From Aureispira anguillae (GTDB lineage Bacteria > Bacteroidota > Bacteroidia > Chitinophagales > Saprospiraceae), in NCBI RefSeq assembly GCF_026000115.1, contig NZ_AP026867.1, positions 4,631,001 through 4,695,000 on the forward strand: a stretch of 64,000 nucleotides of DNA. Reading direction: 5' to 3'. The position numbers were made by a program, and so were the translations under genes. Positions 18,618 to 27,594 of this stretch are shown piece after piece. Positions within the stretch are counted from its first letter, which is position 1, and every line of letters starts with the position of its first letter. The notes under the pieces are model-generated. The model saw only the letters and a list, made by a program, of their open reading frames with translations. It searched no databases and had not been told where the DNA came from.

Positions 18618-19319
18618 TTATTTCTTGCGAATCAATACTTCATCAACTAAACCATAGGCTTTTGCTTCTTCTGAAGTCATCCAGTTATCACGCTCACAAT
18701 CTTCTTCAATTTTTTCATACGATTGACCAGTGTGATGTGCCAAAATATCGTACAATTCTTTTTGAAGCTTTTTGATCAAGTGATAAGAAATTTCCATATC
18801 AGTTACTTGACCTTGCATTCCACCCAATGGTTGATGAATCATTACTCGACTATGTGGCAAACAACTACGCTTCCCTTCTGCACCAGCACAAAGCAATACG
18901 GCTCCCATAGATGCCGCCAAACCTGTACAAATTGTTCCTACATCAGGAGTCACATATTGCATGGTATCATAAATACCTTGACCAGCAATAACAGAACCAC
19001 CAGGGCTGTTTACAAAAATTTGAATATCACGTTTAGGATCCGTTGATTCTAAGAACAACAACTGAGCTTGTACAATATTAGCTACATAATCATTGATTCC
19101 TTGTCCTAAAAAAATAATACGATCCATCATCAAACGAGAGAACACGTCCATAGAAGCCACATTCAATTGACGCTCCTCAATAATATAAGGCGTCAACCCT
19201 GTAACATTAGGCATTCCCATAGCTGCCTGCGCTGTTTTTTCAGCGTAAGTATCAACATGCATTCCCGTCATTCCCATATGCTTCACAGCATACTTTCTAA
19301 ATTCGCTTTTATTAAACAT
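18618..19319 (-). CDS. clpP: ATP-dependent Clp protease proteolytic subunit ClpP
   Basis: Serine peptidase subunit that forms the ClpP barrel and partners ClpX (233 residues). Catalytic triad visible as Ser137 (CTGLAASMGA), His162 (MIHQPLGG) and Asp210 (EEDCERDNW). Family stretches FLGQGINDYVAN and VNSPGGSVIAGQGIYDTM are present. About 35 residues precede the conserved core and may be a processed propeptide. A small palindrome lies about 50 bp upstream of the start. Confidence 0.97.
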   Translation of the reverse strand: MFNKSEFRKYAVKHMGMTGMHVDTYAEKTAQAAMGMPNVTGLTPYIIEERQLNVASMDVFSRLMMDRIIFLGQGINDYVANIVQAQLLFLESTDPKRDIQIFVNSPGGSVIAGQGIYDTMQYVTPDVGTICTGLAASMGAVLLCAGAEGKRSCLPHSRVMIHQPLGGMQGQVTDMEISYHLIKKLQKELYDILAHHTGQSYEKIEEDCERDNWMTSEEAKAYGLVDEVLIRKK

Positions 19320-19755
19320 TTTATTCTATTTTATTTTATGAATTGTATTGAAGTGCTACTCTTTAATTGTCTTCAAATATGATTTGAAGTAGTTAGTCGC
19401 CCCCTAATATATACGGTTTTTTGATGCTTTCCTAATTTTTTGAAGCTTGTATTTTTTTAACAATCATCCGCTATCCAATGTGCCAGAAAATCATCAAACT
19501 ATTGCCTGTTCTCTCTGCTTAAGGAAAGAGTAATTTTCTGTATCTTAGTATTTCAACACATCTACTTAATAACAGGATAAAAGCTACCTCAAAAAAAATC
19601 CTTAGCTGCTGTTGAAGCACAGAAAATGCCATTGACCATACATTAAAGTTTAATTAATAACTATGAAATTTTATGCCAGTCCAAATAAAGATGTCAAAAT
19701 AGCCGAATAGAGGTAACTCTGGCAGACTATTCAACAACAACTTCATGGCATTGGA
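19320..19755. other. clpP upstream region of about 435 bp
   Basis: Contains the clpP palindrome and, at 19663-19776 on the plus strand, a stretch beginning ATG and reading MKFYASPNKDVKIAE, stop, then after a further in-frame stop LWQTIQQQLHGIGLVF. This may be a decayed gene but no family is recognised. Nothing else seen. Confidence 0.45.
19371..19389 (-). promoter_or_regulatory. Palindrome upstream of clpP, overlapping a -7-like box
   Basis: CTTCAAAT-ATG-ATTTGAAG is a perfect 8-3-8 inverted repeat. Read on the minus strand it contains CATATTTG, one base from TAnnTTTG, 50-60 bp before the clpP start. It could be a repressor or activator site on the promoter. Confidence 0.4.
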
Positions 19756-22413
19756 TTAGTGTTTACCTGTCATTAAGGCTTGCAGATAATTATTAAAATT
19801 AATATTTTTGTACTTCTTTAATTCAAAAGAACTAGCTTCTAATTTGGGCAATAATTGCTGAAGTTCAGTCAATTCTTGTTCCAAAGCTCGATAAGATTTT
19901 TGCACTTTGGGGTGATTAATATTTTTGGTATACCCAGCCAATTTAGCCTGTGCTTCTTTTATTTCTTCTGCAACAGATTCTGCCTTTGCTTCACACTGTC
20001 TTATAATTCGCTCATAAACCTCTTTATAGTCTTTTAGCACCACTTTTTCTTCCGCTTCATAAGCCTGTTCCAGCTCATCCACATACTCCGTAACAACTTC
20101 GTGTTGCTCCTGCAAGTTAGAAAAGGGCTTCCCTAGCTCTACCTTTTGCACTGCGATTTTCACCTTTTGAAGTTCCCCTTTTTTAAATCGATCCAAGCCC
20201 TTTAGTTCAATTCGTTTTTCATCTTCTAGCGCTTTGATTTTTTGCCTATATTCCTTTTTTAATTTGACTTTTTCTTGATTCAAAAAGGTCAATTGATGCT
20301 TGGTTTCATCATGCCAATGTCTCAAATTTTTAAGGATGACCTTATGATCTCTAAATTCCTTAATGTTAAATTTTCGTCCATCTTTTAGCATAACCTCCCC
20401 CGTATGAGCATTCAACGAATAAATTTGCCTAATGGAAGAGAAATTAAGTTCTTCTAGCACTTCCTTAATGTGCTCGACAGCATGCTCAGACATTCTTCTT
20501 TTTCCTTTCCACAATCGAGGTAAATTTCGGTACAGATCAGTATCTTTAACATGGTCTTTGAACAAAAGTTCAAAAGCTTGTTCCTGTTCTCGATACAAAG
20601 TAGAAATTTTATCTCCAATCAAACTACTAATCTTAGTGCGTTTATCCTTAACCAAGGTATCCACAGCAATTTTCCCCTCTCTTAATGAGGGATGTGCATC
20701 ACTAATCGGGTGCTCCTTCATCAATTGATTAACGGCTTTTTTATGAGAATTATTAATTGCCATTCGGATCTTGGTTAGGCTATTATAATTGCCATCTTCT
20801 ATGCGAGCAATCACACGATGAGACTTTGCCTGATCGACATATTTTTTGTTTAATAATTGATACTGCTCGACCGCCTTTTTTTCTAGGGCTTGAACCTCTA
20901 CATCTTGCTTTTGTAAATAAGCCTTAAGCCCCTTAATTTCTTTTCTAATTTTTTGGGTATACCGCTCTATTTTAGGGATAATCCGACGAACACTGCGTTG
21001 AAAGTTTCGTTTTTTGTTATAAACTTTTTTTGTTTGTTTATAAAACTTTTTTTCAGCCCGATGAAATACCTTTTTTGCCGTTTCTTCTTGGAGAACCAAA
21101 GGATCTTTTTCGTACCTTTTATTGGCTCGATAAACCAAAAAACCAGTTAACATAATCCCAACAAGAGGCGTTCCTATAATCGTTGCCATTCCTAAAAAGA
21201 AGACTAAGGCAATTAACTCTCCTCTAGAAAGGGAATCAACTTGAAATTCCTTTAATTCCTGTTTAGTTGGTTTAGCTAATTTAGGTTTGGGAATTTCACT
21301 GTTTTTACTCAACGCAACCAATTGATCCGCAGCCTTAGAATAAGTAGGCAAATCTACTCTGGAAGAAGGCAATGCAAAACGAGGCCGAACGGTCTTAAAT
21401 CCTCCGCCCAATATATGCCCGTATCGTTTATACGCTGCTTCATCATCCAATGCCAATAAAATGGCAGCACACCACTCTTCTGCACTAGGGCGCAATTCAG
21501 GATTGTGATGCCCATCGATAAAACAACGCATAAACAAGTCCTGTAAACTCCGATCTAATTGATAAAAAGCCTTATGAGGTGGTGGAATAATTCTAAAAGA
21601 ATTTTTCTTGGCAGGATGATGTACAAAGAGACCATGTTTTATTTTGTCGTGCAAACTTGTCAACTGCTCATAGGGAGGTCCAGAACTAGCTGCAAAAGGA
21701 TGAATTCCAAACAGTAATTTATATAAAATAACTCCTAAACCAAAACGATCCCATTCTTCTCGCTCTGTTGGGTCATAATTCAGTTCTTCATAATGTTCTG
21801 GAGGGGTGTATTCTGGTGTTGCAACAGGCGCATCAAACAAACTCTTGCCATCTTCTATGACCTCTACTGAATCCGTATCCACAATAGAGACCAATCCATT
21901 GGACTGAATTACAATATTGTCTGGTTTCATATCCACCAAAACATAACGCTCCATAGCGTGTACCTGATGGATTGCAGCACAAATATTAAAACAGAGCTTC
22001 ATCCGTAGTTCTACCGCTCTTGATGATTTTTTAAATTCAAAACGCCCCCACTCCGAACGCAATTTTCGGGGTATTTTGGGCGTACAAAGAATTTCTAATT
22101 TCTCACCACTAGTATAGGGCATAATAAAACCAACAAATTTCCTATTGTCATATAAGGCATCCTTTACCCAAATGACTGAATTATGTGTTGTTCTATCGTC
22201 TGTAGAATTAAGAGGAGGATATTGAGCTAGATAATTAATTTTTTCTTCTCTAGTCTTGCTGAGTTTATGAGGATGATAAATTTTTGCAACATAATCACTT
22301 AATTCCTTAGGCGATACAATGGTGTACAAATTTCCCTCCCCTCCTCCTGCAAAGGGTTTGCTAGCTAATGTAATCCAAGTACCACTATATTCTAATTTAT
22401 ATCTATTTGCCAC
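19756..22413 (-). CDS. Protein kinase-domain protein with membrane helices and coiled coils
   Basis: Ser/Thr-type kinase of 885 residues. Kinase domain at about 15-330: glycine-rich loop FAGGGEGNLY, Lys44 in YVAKIYHP, catalytic loop VLVDMKPDNIVI (Asp161, Asn166) in place of HRD, metal-binding VDTD (Asp179) in place of DFG, and TPEYTPPEHYEE as activation-segment end. A hydrophobic hairpin follows at about 398-425, then about 350 residues of charged coiled coil broken by a compact region (about 640-710, with LPRLWKGKRRMSEHAVEHI). The layout recalls YegI-type kinases with a C-terminal nucleic-acid-binding-like segment, but I cannot confirm that. It lies 16 bp after the acetyltransferase gene, so the two are probably co-transcribed. 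Confidence 0.82.
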   Translation of the reverse strand: MANRYKLEYSGTWITLASKPFAGGGEGNLYTIVSPKELSDYVAKIYHPHKLSKTREEKINYLAQYPPLNSTDDRTTHNSVIWVKDALYDNRKFVGFIMPYTSGEKLEILCTPKIPRKLRSEWGRFEFKKSSRAVELRMKLCFNICAAIHQVHAMERYVLVDMKPDNIVIQSNGLVSIVDTDSVEVIEDGKSLFDAPVATPEYTPPEHYEELNYDPTEREEWDRFGLGVILYKLLFGIHPFAASSGPPYEQLTSLHDKIKHGLFVHHPAKKNSFRIIPPPHKAFYQLDRSLQDLFMRCFIDGHHNPELRPSAEEWCAAILLALDDEAAYKRYGHILGGGFKTVRPRFALPSSRVDLPTYSKAADQLVALSKNSEIPKPKLAKPTKQELKEFQVDSLSRGELIALVFFLGMATIIGTPLVGIMLTGFLVYRANKRYEKDPLVLQEETAKKVFHRAEKKFYKQTKKVYNKKRNFQRSVRRIIPKIERYTQKIRKEIKGLKAYLQKQDVEVQALEKKAVEQYQLLNKKYVDQAKSHRVIARIEDGNYNSLTKIRMAINNSHKKAVNQLMKEHPISDAHPSLREGKIAVDTLVKDKRTKISSLIGDKISTLYREQEQAFELLFKDHVKDTDLYRNLPRLWKGKRRMSEHAVEHIKEVLEELNFSSIRQIYSLNAHTGEVMLKDGRKFNIKEFRDHKVILKNLRHWHDETKHQLTFLNQEKVKLKKEYRQKIKALEDEKRIELKGLDRFKKGELQKVKIAVQKVELGKPFSNLQEQHEVVTEYVDELEQAYEAEEKVVLKDYKEVYERIIRQCEAKAESVAEEIKEAQAKLAGYTKNINHPKVQKSYRALEQELTELQQLLPKLEASSFELKKYKNINFNNYLQALMTGKH

Positions 22414-22429
22414 TAATTATTAATTATAT

Positions 22430-23542
22430 CTAAGTAAATGCTGCATCAGCATCTCCATCCTGAATCACAAAATTAGGCGTTGCTACTAATTGGTCTTCCA
22501 ATACTTTTCCTATAATATAATGCCTTTGAAAATTTCTTGTCAAGAAAAAAGGTGCTTTCCCCTTCGCTATTTGTTTTACCAAAACAGGATGAAAAACAGT
22601 TAACATATCTAGTTTTAACGCTATTAAATGTTTATAAATTACCTGCAATACTTTATCTGCTGCCCCTTCTTGAACATAAGCATAAGGAACTTTCATATTT
22701 TTGCCTCGAATACTTAAAATCAAGAACCCAATAACTTCCAAGTTACTATTATATATTTTTACATTCAAAAAATTAAAAGAACTATCTGTTGCTGAAAAAT
22801 GATAACGACTAGCATTGTAATCGGTTAACTTAGAAGAAATCAACCAAGGGTTACGAGTCAGCCAAGTCAAATCCTTTCGATCTCGATTCATTAATTCAGG
22901 CAGCTTATTTTTTTGTATAAATGCCCAAGTCTCATCATCCAATTCTGATAAATACTCAAAGTTAATTCCTTTTAATTTAAGAAAACTAGCAGCTTTTAAT
23001 TGCAACCGCAAAGCATTGGGCAGGTTAAATAGTCCATCTATACAACTCAATAAAGGAGCCCATTTGTTCCATTTGGGATCTTTTTTTGGAAGAAGATAAG
23101 CTAAATTTAGACGAAGATAGCCTCTAAGTCCTCTAGGCTTTGCCAAATCAATAAACTGCCCTGTTCGATTATACAAACCTTCTGCCGCAGGCGTAAATTC
23201 TGTAACCAAAATTTTATAACTCCATGCTTCAAAAACAGTATGAATTAATTTTTTTGCAATTCCTTTGCCTCTCATAATCGGATTGACCCACATACAACTT
23301 AGCCAACCTACGTGCTCAATGCCTGTCGTAAAATGCAAATCGTCTGCAAAAACACCTAAATAAGCCACCATTTCTCCTCCCTCATAAATCAAAACCAACA
23401 CCAAATCATCCGCCTTAGCTCTAGGGTTTTTAAGGTGTGATAAAGCTCTATGTTTACTAATCGCAATATAGTTGGCACGCTTGTATTCTTCCGAATCAAT
23501 ATAAGCTTGAAGTTGATGGTGGTATATTTCTCTTATTTGCAT
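22430..23542 (-). CDS. GNAT-family acetyltransferase
   Basis: Protein of 370 residues. The N-terminal half is a GNAT domain with the acetyl-CoA-binding segment around CMWVNPIMRGKGIAKKLIHT (R/Q-x-x-G-x-G/A type) and beta strands EMVAYLGVFADD and HVGWLSCMWV. The C-terminal half (about 180-370) has a second region with FLILSIRGKNMKVPYAYV and may be a second, degenerate GNAT fold. Substrate unknown. It is upstream of the kinase gene with a 16-bp spacer, suggesting an operon. Confidence 0.8.
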   Translation of the reverse strand: MQIREIYHHQLQAYIDSEEYKRANYIAISKHRALSHLKNPRAKADDLVLVLIYEGGEMVAYLGVFADDLHFTTGIEHVGWLSCMWVNPIMRGKGIAKKLIHTVFEAWSYKILVTEFTPAAEGLYNRTGQFIDLAKPRGLRGYLRLNLAYLLPKKDPKWNKWAPLLSCIDGLFNLPNALRLQLKAASFLKLKGINFEYLSELDDETWAFIQKNKLPELMNRDRKDLTWLTRNPWLISSKLTDYNASRYHFSATDSSFNFLNVKIYNSNLEVIGFLILSIRGKNMKVPYAYVQEGAADKVLQVIYKHLIALKLDMLTVFHPVLVKQIAKGKAPFFLTRNFQRHYIIGKVLEDQLVATPNFVIQDGDADAAFT

Positions 23543-24042
23543 AATACATTGGGATCAAAAATTATTTATCCATATTAGGAAGTTATTACTCCGTAAAACT
23601 CCGTGCAGCTAATCCTGCAAAAGCAATTAGCAATCCATTCCCCCCCAGATACCTAAACGCTAAAAACAGCTAACTTAGTTTTAATCCTCAACTGCATAAC
23701 GCTTAAAAAGTATCCTAATACCAAACCATAAAGGGGCTTTTTTCTAAAAGGTTAAGAATTCACGAAGTATTATCAAATATAAACTATAAGTAATAGTAGT
23801 CCACTAATTTTTTAATTTTTTTGTAAAGAATCAAAAAGCCTTAACAGATTAAGCGTTGAATAAACGCTTGAGTAGGTTGTACAACAATTTTCGTGCATTA
23901 ACACGGCTAAAAAAAATAAATTATTCAGCACAATACTACTTATAAATAATTTGTTAAAAGACTTGACTTAATGTAACTTTTTTGATACATTTGGCAAAAA
24001 ATATTATTACTCAAATTATATTTATCATTCAATTAAAATAGC
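23543..24042. other. Divergent intergenic region of 500 bp
   Basis: Separates the minus-strand acetyltransferase/kinase pair from the STM4015-type gene. It starts with a sequence related to the dispersed repeat (GGAAGTTATTACTCCG, 23578-23593), holds a small hairpin AAGCGTT / AACGCTT near 23850, and ends with the promoter at 23963-23993. No gene seen. Confidence 0.55.
23963..23993 (+). promoter_or_regulatory. Promoter of the STM4015-4011 cluster
   Basis: TTG (23963-23965) and TACATTTG (23986-23993) separated by 20 bp match the Bacteroidota consensus, and the -7 box is perfect. It lies 50 bp before the ATG at 24043. Confidence 0.6.
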
Positions 24043-24969
24043 ATGACATTTTCAAGAAACGCATTTTACTTCAACAAAAGAAAAGTAATTGATTTTGATC
24101 TAAAAAAAGGTATCGAAAATACAGAACTAGCCTACCGTTTTCGTACAGAATATGATGGTCCTGAAAATGAGGTTCCCAATATGTTAACTGCCTTTTTTAA
24201 CGATCCTAAAATTAGTGAAATAGATAGTTTTGTCATTGGGCAATGGGGACCAGAACACGACGAAGGTCCTGAATCTATCATTCAATTATTAGTAGACAAT
24301 AAAGACAAACTACAACACATCAAAGGAATCTTTTTTGGGGATATTACCTATGAGGAGAATGAAGTTTCTTGGATTGAAAATGGCAGCCATGCTCCAATTT
24401 TGGCAGCTTTTCCCAATTTAGAATTCTATCAAGTTCGTGGCGGTAATGGTCTCAATTTTGGGACGATCCAACACAACAAACTCAAAAAGTTAGTGATTCA
24501 AACAGGTGGACTTTCCCAAAATGTATATGAGGAACTCTCCAAAGCAGATTTGCCCGCTTTAGAACATTTAGAACTTTGGTTAGGATCTGACTACTACGGT
24601 TTTGACGCTAGTCCTGAGCAAGTAGTTGCTGCTTATAGAGGCACTTCAGAGCATCATCTGCCTGCTCTTAAATATCTAGGGCTTAGAAACAGTGAAATTG
24701 CCGATGATTTAGCAAAATTACTCAAAGGTGATCCTATTTTAGATCGTATTGAAGAATTGGATTTTTCGAGAGGAATTATCGGTGATGTGGGCGCAGAGGC
24801 ATTGGTTGATAATCCTGCCATCAAGAACCTAAAAAAACTAGACTTGCATCATAATTTTATATCGGATGATTGGGCAGAAAAATTAGAAGATTTAGGAATA
24901 AAAGTAGACCTAAAAGAACGAACGCCTGATGCAGATGAGGACGATCGTTACATCTCCGTTTCTGAATAA
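24043..24969 (+). CDS. STM4015 family leucine-rich-repeat protein
   Basis: Cytoplasmic protein of 308 residues (no signal peptide or membrane helix). The N-terminal half (YRFRTEYDG, IDSFVIGQWGPEH) is followed by LRR-like repeats in the C-terminal half, such as LPALEHLELWLGSDYYGF, LPALKYLGLRNSEIA, IEELDFSRGIIGDVGAEAL and LKKLDLHHNFISDDWAEKL. This matches the conserved protein named after Salmonella STM4015. It is the first gene of a seven-gene plus-strand cluster and has its own promoter. The function of the family is unknown. Confidence 0.83.
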   Translation: MTFSRNAFYFNKRKVIDFDLKKGIENTELAYRFRTEYDGPENEVPNMLTAFFNDPKISEIDSFVIGQWGPEHDEGPESIIQLLVDNKDKLQHIKGIFFGDITYEENEVSWIENGSHAPILAAFPNLEFYQVRGGNGLNFGTIQHNKLKKLVIQTGGLSQNVYEELSKADLPALEHLELWLGSDYYGFDASPEQVVAAYRGTSEHHLPALKYLGLRNSEIADDLAKLLKGDPILDRIEELDFSRGIIGDVGAEALVDNPAIKNLKKLDLHHNFISDDWAEKLEDLGIKVDLKERTPDADEDDRYISVSE

Positions 24970-24988
24970 TCAAACTGTATTATATATC

Positions 24989-25103
24989 AGAAGTTATTAC
25001 GAAACGTAAGTTCATAAAATAATGAAATGGTATGGCTGCAAATTTATTTTTTCCTGTACAACTCTATTATTTCATGAGTGCTGCGCAGTTCGTAATAACT
25101 TCT
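24989..25103. repeat. MITE-like inverted-repeat element inside the cluster
   Basis: Perfect 15-bp ends AGAAGTTATTACGAA / TTCGTAATAACTTCT (24989-25003, 25089-25103), with imperfect pairing continuing inward for about 20 bp more. It is 115 bp long and non-coding. A solo arm of the same family lies at 40437-40476. It sits between the STM4015 and STM4014 genes and would form a large hairpin in the transcript. Confidence 0.65.
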
Positions 25104-25130
25104 ATTCAATACTGCTTAGTTTAAAAAATT

Positions 25131-26267
25131 ATGCAATTTACCTTAATTGGGAATCCTGAAAATCGACGTTGTCAATTTTTCATGGCAGCAGCAAAATCTC
25201 AAGGTTTTGCTGCGCCTTTTGTTGTTTCTTATCTTGATTTGTTGCGCCAAAAAGTGGATTTAAGCCATTTTTTATCAAAAAGTGATGCGTTGAGAATTGA
25301 TTCGCCTGGAGAAAACATGGAAGTGACTCGCCATTTTTTGCAATTGGGTGCCGAACACCCCAATCTTGCCAATGCGGCTCGTATTTCTGCAAAAGCAGCA
25401 GGGCAACTTGTTTTTGAAAAAGGGCGGATTCAATTTATGAGACAGCAACATTTGGGCTTTTTGCTTTGTTTGGAGCAAATTGAACAACATTTAGCGCAAT
25501 ATCCAGCTCTAAAAGTAATGAATAGTATTGAAGGAATTCGCTTGATGTTTGACAAAATTGCTTGTCATCAACATTTCCAAAAACAGGCTATTTCTGTTGT
25601 GCCTGCTATCTATACGGTTCAAAATTACGATGATTTGCAACAAAAAATGGCTCAACGTGGCTGGAATAGGGTTTTTATAAAACCCATTCATGGTTCTTCT
25701 GCCTCTGGTGTAATTGCTTACCGAAAAAAAGGAGTGCAAGAGCAAGCCATTAGTTCTGTCGAATTGGTGCACAACCAACAACAAACAAAACTTTATAATT
25801 CTTTAAAAATTAGAACGTATCACAAAACCAAAGATATTGCTTACTTAATTAATCACTTGGCTAAAGAAGGAGTGATTGTTGAACAATGGATTCCTAAGGC
25901 TTCCTTGCCCGAAGGCGTTTTTGATTTGAGAATGGTCGTCATTGGCAATAAGGCACAGCACACGGTTGTTCGACAAAGCCAATCTCCTATGACAAACCTA
26001 CATTTGGGCAATCAGCGAGGCAATTTGGATACGGTAAAAGCAATACTTGGAACTGACAGATGGAAATCTCTTTGCTCCTTGGCAGAACAAGCGCTCGCTA
26101 GTCTTCCGAATACGCTCTATGCGGGCTTAGATGTTATGCTATCCAATACACTCAAAAAGAGCTACATCCTAGAGGCTAATGCCTTTGGCGATTTATTGCC
26201 CAATGTATTGGTCAAGGGCAAGGACACTTATTCAATGGCATTATCAAGTATGAAGGAATGGCAATAA
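25131..26267 (+). CDS. STM4014 family ATP-grasp protein
   Basis: Predicted ATP-grasp ligase of 378 residues. The N-terminal pre-ATP-grasp region (about 1-130) is followed by nucleotide-binding segments: VFIKPIHGSSASGVIAYR (phosphate-binding Lys and glycine loop), VIVEQWIPK, FDLRMVVIGNKA, LGNQRGN, and the metal-binding end AGLDVML ... YILEANAFGDLLPN. ATP-grasp enzymes join a carboxylate to an amine or thiol using ATP; the substrates are unknown. The next gene starts 10 bp before this stop (26258), so translation is probably coupled. Confidence 0.82.
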   Translation: MQFTLIGNPENRRCQFFMAAAKSQGFAAPFVVSYLDLLRQKVDLSHFLSKSDALRIDSPGENMEVTRHFLQLGAEHPNLANAARISAKAAGQLVFEKGRIQFMRQQHLGFLLCLEQIEQHLAQYPALKVMNSIEGIRLMFDKIACHQHFQKQAISVVPAIYTVQNYDDLQQKMAQRGWNRVFIKPIHGSSASGVIAYRKKGVQEQAISSVELVHNQQQTKLYNSLKIRTYHKTKDIAYLINHLAKEGVIVEQWIPKASLPEGVFDLRMVVIGNKAQHTVVRQSQSPMTNLHLGNQRGNLDTVKAILGTDRWKSLCSLAEQALASLPNTLYAGLDVMLSNTLKKSYILEANAFGDLLPNVLVKGKDTYSMALSSMKEWQ

Positions 26268-26800
26268 AACCAAGGCTAATCATTTTATCTGACTTGTGGG
26301 GACGAGAAAAAGCAACATGGGTTGAGTATTATACAAAATCGCTTCAAGCAACCTTCAGCATCCACTATTACGACAGTTGTGAATTAGCTCAGGTAGACAA
26401 AACCGTCTATGCCTCCGAAAACTTACATCAACAGTTTGTTAATGGTGGGATTAAAATTGCTGCTCAAAACTTAGTGCAACTTGAAACCCAAAATGTATTT
26501 GTTTTGGCATTTAGTGTAGGGGGCATTATTGCTTGGGAAGCAGGATTAAAAGGATTAAACATAACGTATCTTTATGCCATATCAGCTACTCGATTACGTT
26601 ATCAAAAACAGCCATTAGGAAAAAGAGCAAGGCTTTATTTTGGAAAAAAAGATCCTTACAAGCCCTCTCAACAATGGTTTGACCAAATGAATTTTAAAGC
26701 GAATATATTGGAATATCAAGGACATGAGCTGTATAGAAATCAAGAATTTGCATCTAATCTTTGCCAGCAGGTACAAAATGATTTTACTATTATTTCGTAA
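26258..26800 (+). CDS. Alpha/beta-hydrolase-fold protein
   Basis: Protein of 180 residues. A first strand (RLIILSDLWGREKATW) and the nucleophile elbow VLAFSVGGIIAWEAG (Ser in A-F-S-V-G, a variant of G-x-S-x-G), followed by a strand NITYLYAISATRL and a late His in YQGHELYRN, fit a small alpha/beta hydrolase. Overlaps the ATP-grasp gene by 10 bp. I do not recall this gene as part of the core STM4011-4015 set, so it may be a lineage-specific addition. Confidence 0.68.
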   Translation: MAIKPRLIILSDLWGREKATWVEYYTKSLQATFSIHYYDSCELAQVDKTVYASENLHQQFVNGGIKIAAQNLVQLETQNVFVLAFSVGGIIAWEAGLKGLNITYLYAISATRLRYQKQPLGKRARLYFGKKDPYKPSQQWFDQMNFKANILEYQGHELYRNQEFASNLCQQVQNDFTIIS

Positions 26801-26922
26801 ATGTTTACTTCCACTACCCTTAGTTTTTCAAAACAAACTGAGCAACCGAACAACATAAACTAAGTATACCCAAGCAGTATTATAAAGCAATTATCCAAAC
26901 TTCATTCACAGCAACCTTGATT

Positions 26923-27579
26923 ATGTTTACTGGAATAACAACTATTTTTTTTGATTTAGACAATACTTTAATTAATAGAGATGCTGCCTTTTTAGCTTGT
27001 TTGGAACATTTTTTTGGCGAAAATATGCCAGATTACTATTTTGGAAATGAACAGTTTGAAATTGAAAAAAAAGATCAACATGGTTATACCACTAGAGCTC
27101 ATTTTTGCGAATGGTTTATCCATCACTATCAACCCAAAGGGTGGGATGAAACAAATTTTTGGAATTATATCAAAACCAATATCAGTAATTTTGTGCCTCC
27201 TATTTCTATTCAACTAAAAGCTAAATTATTGCACTTACAAAAAAATTATAAAATAGGCATTTTGACCAATGGTTCGATCATCAACCAAAGTCGTAAAATT
27301 CGTCAAGCAAAACTCGATGCCATTGTTCCAACAGAAGCCATTTATATCGCTCAACAATTTCAACTCTCCAAACCCAACAAACGATTATTTGAGCTCATAC
27401 TGGAACAAGAAGGAATTTCAGCTAACCAAATGCTTTATATTGGAGATGACCCTGTTAATGATGTTTTAGGAGCTGCTCAGGTTGGCATTCAAACAGCTTG
27501 GGTTAGCCACAAAAGGGCTTGGACATCCAGTATCAAACCCGACTTTATCTTAGAGAATATTTTTCATTTACCCATCTAA
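26923..27579 (+). CDS. HAD-superfamily hydrolase
   Basis: Cytoplasmic phosphatase-like enzyme of 218 residues. Motif I FFDLDNTLINRD (nucleophile and acid Asp), motif II GILTNGS, motif III Lys in LSKPNKRLF, and motif IV MLYIGDDPVNDVLGA are all present. The cap is helical (about 20-95), as in YjjG-type nucleotidases. I chose ATG 26923 (MFTGITTIFFDLD). The next gene starts 15 bp downstream, so it belongs to the cluster transcript. Substrate unknown. Confidence 0.87.
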   Translation: MFTGITTIFFDLDNTLINRDAAFLACLEHFFGENMPDYYFGNEQFEIEKKDQHGYTTRAHFCEWFIHHYQPKGWDETNFWNYIKTNISNFVPPISIQLKAKLLHLQKNYKIGILTNGSIINQSRKIRQAKLDAIVPTEAIYIAQQFQLSKPNKRLFELILEQEGISANQMLYIGDDPVNDVLGAAQVGIQTAWVSHKRAWTSSIKPDFILENIFHLPI

Positions 27580-27594
27580 AACAGCGATTTGGTT

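Noticed and set aside
24989..25103. Insertion sequence
   Set aside because: Only 115 bp long, with no transposase frame.
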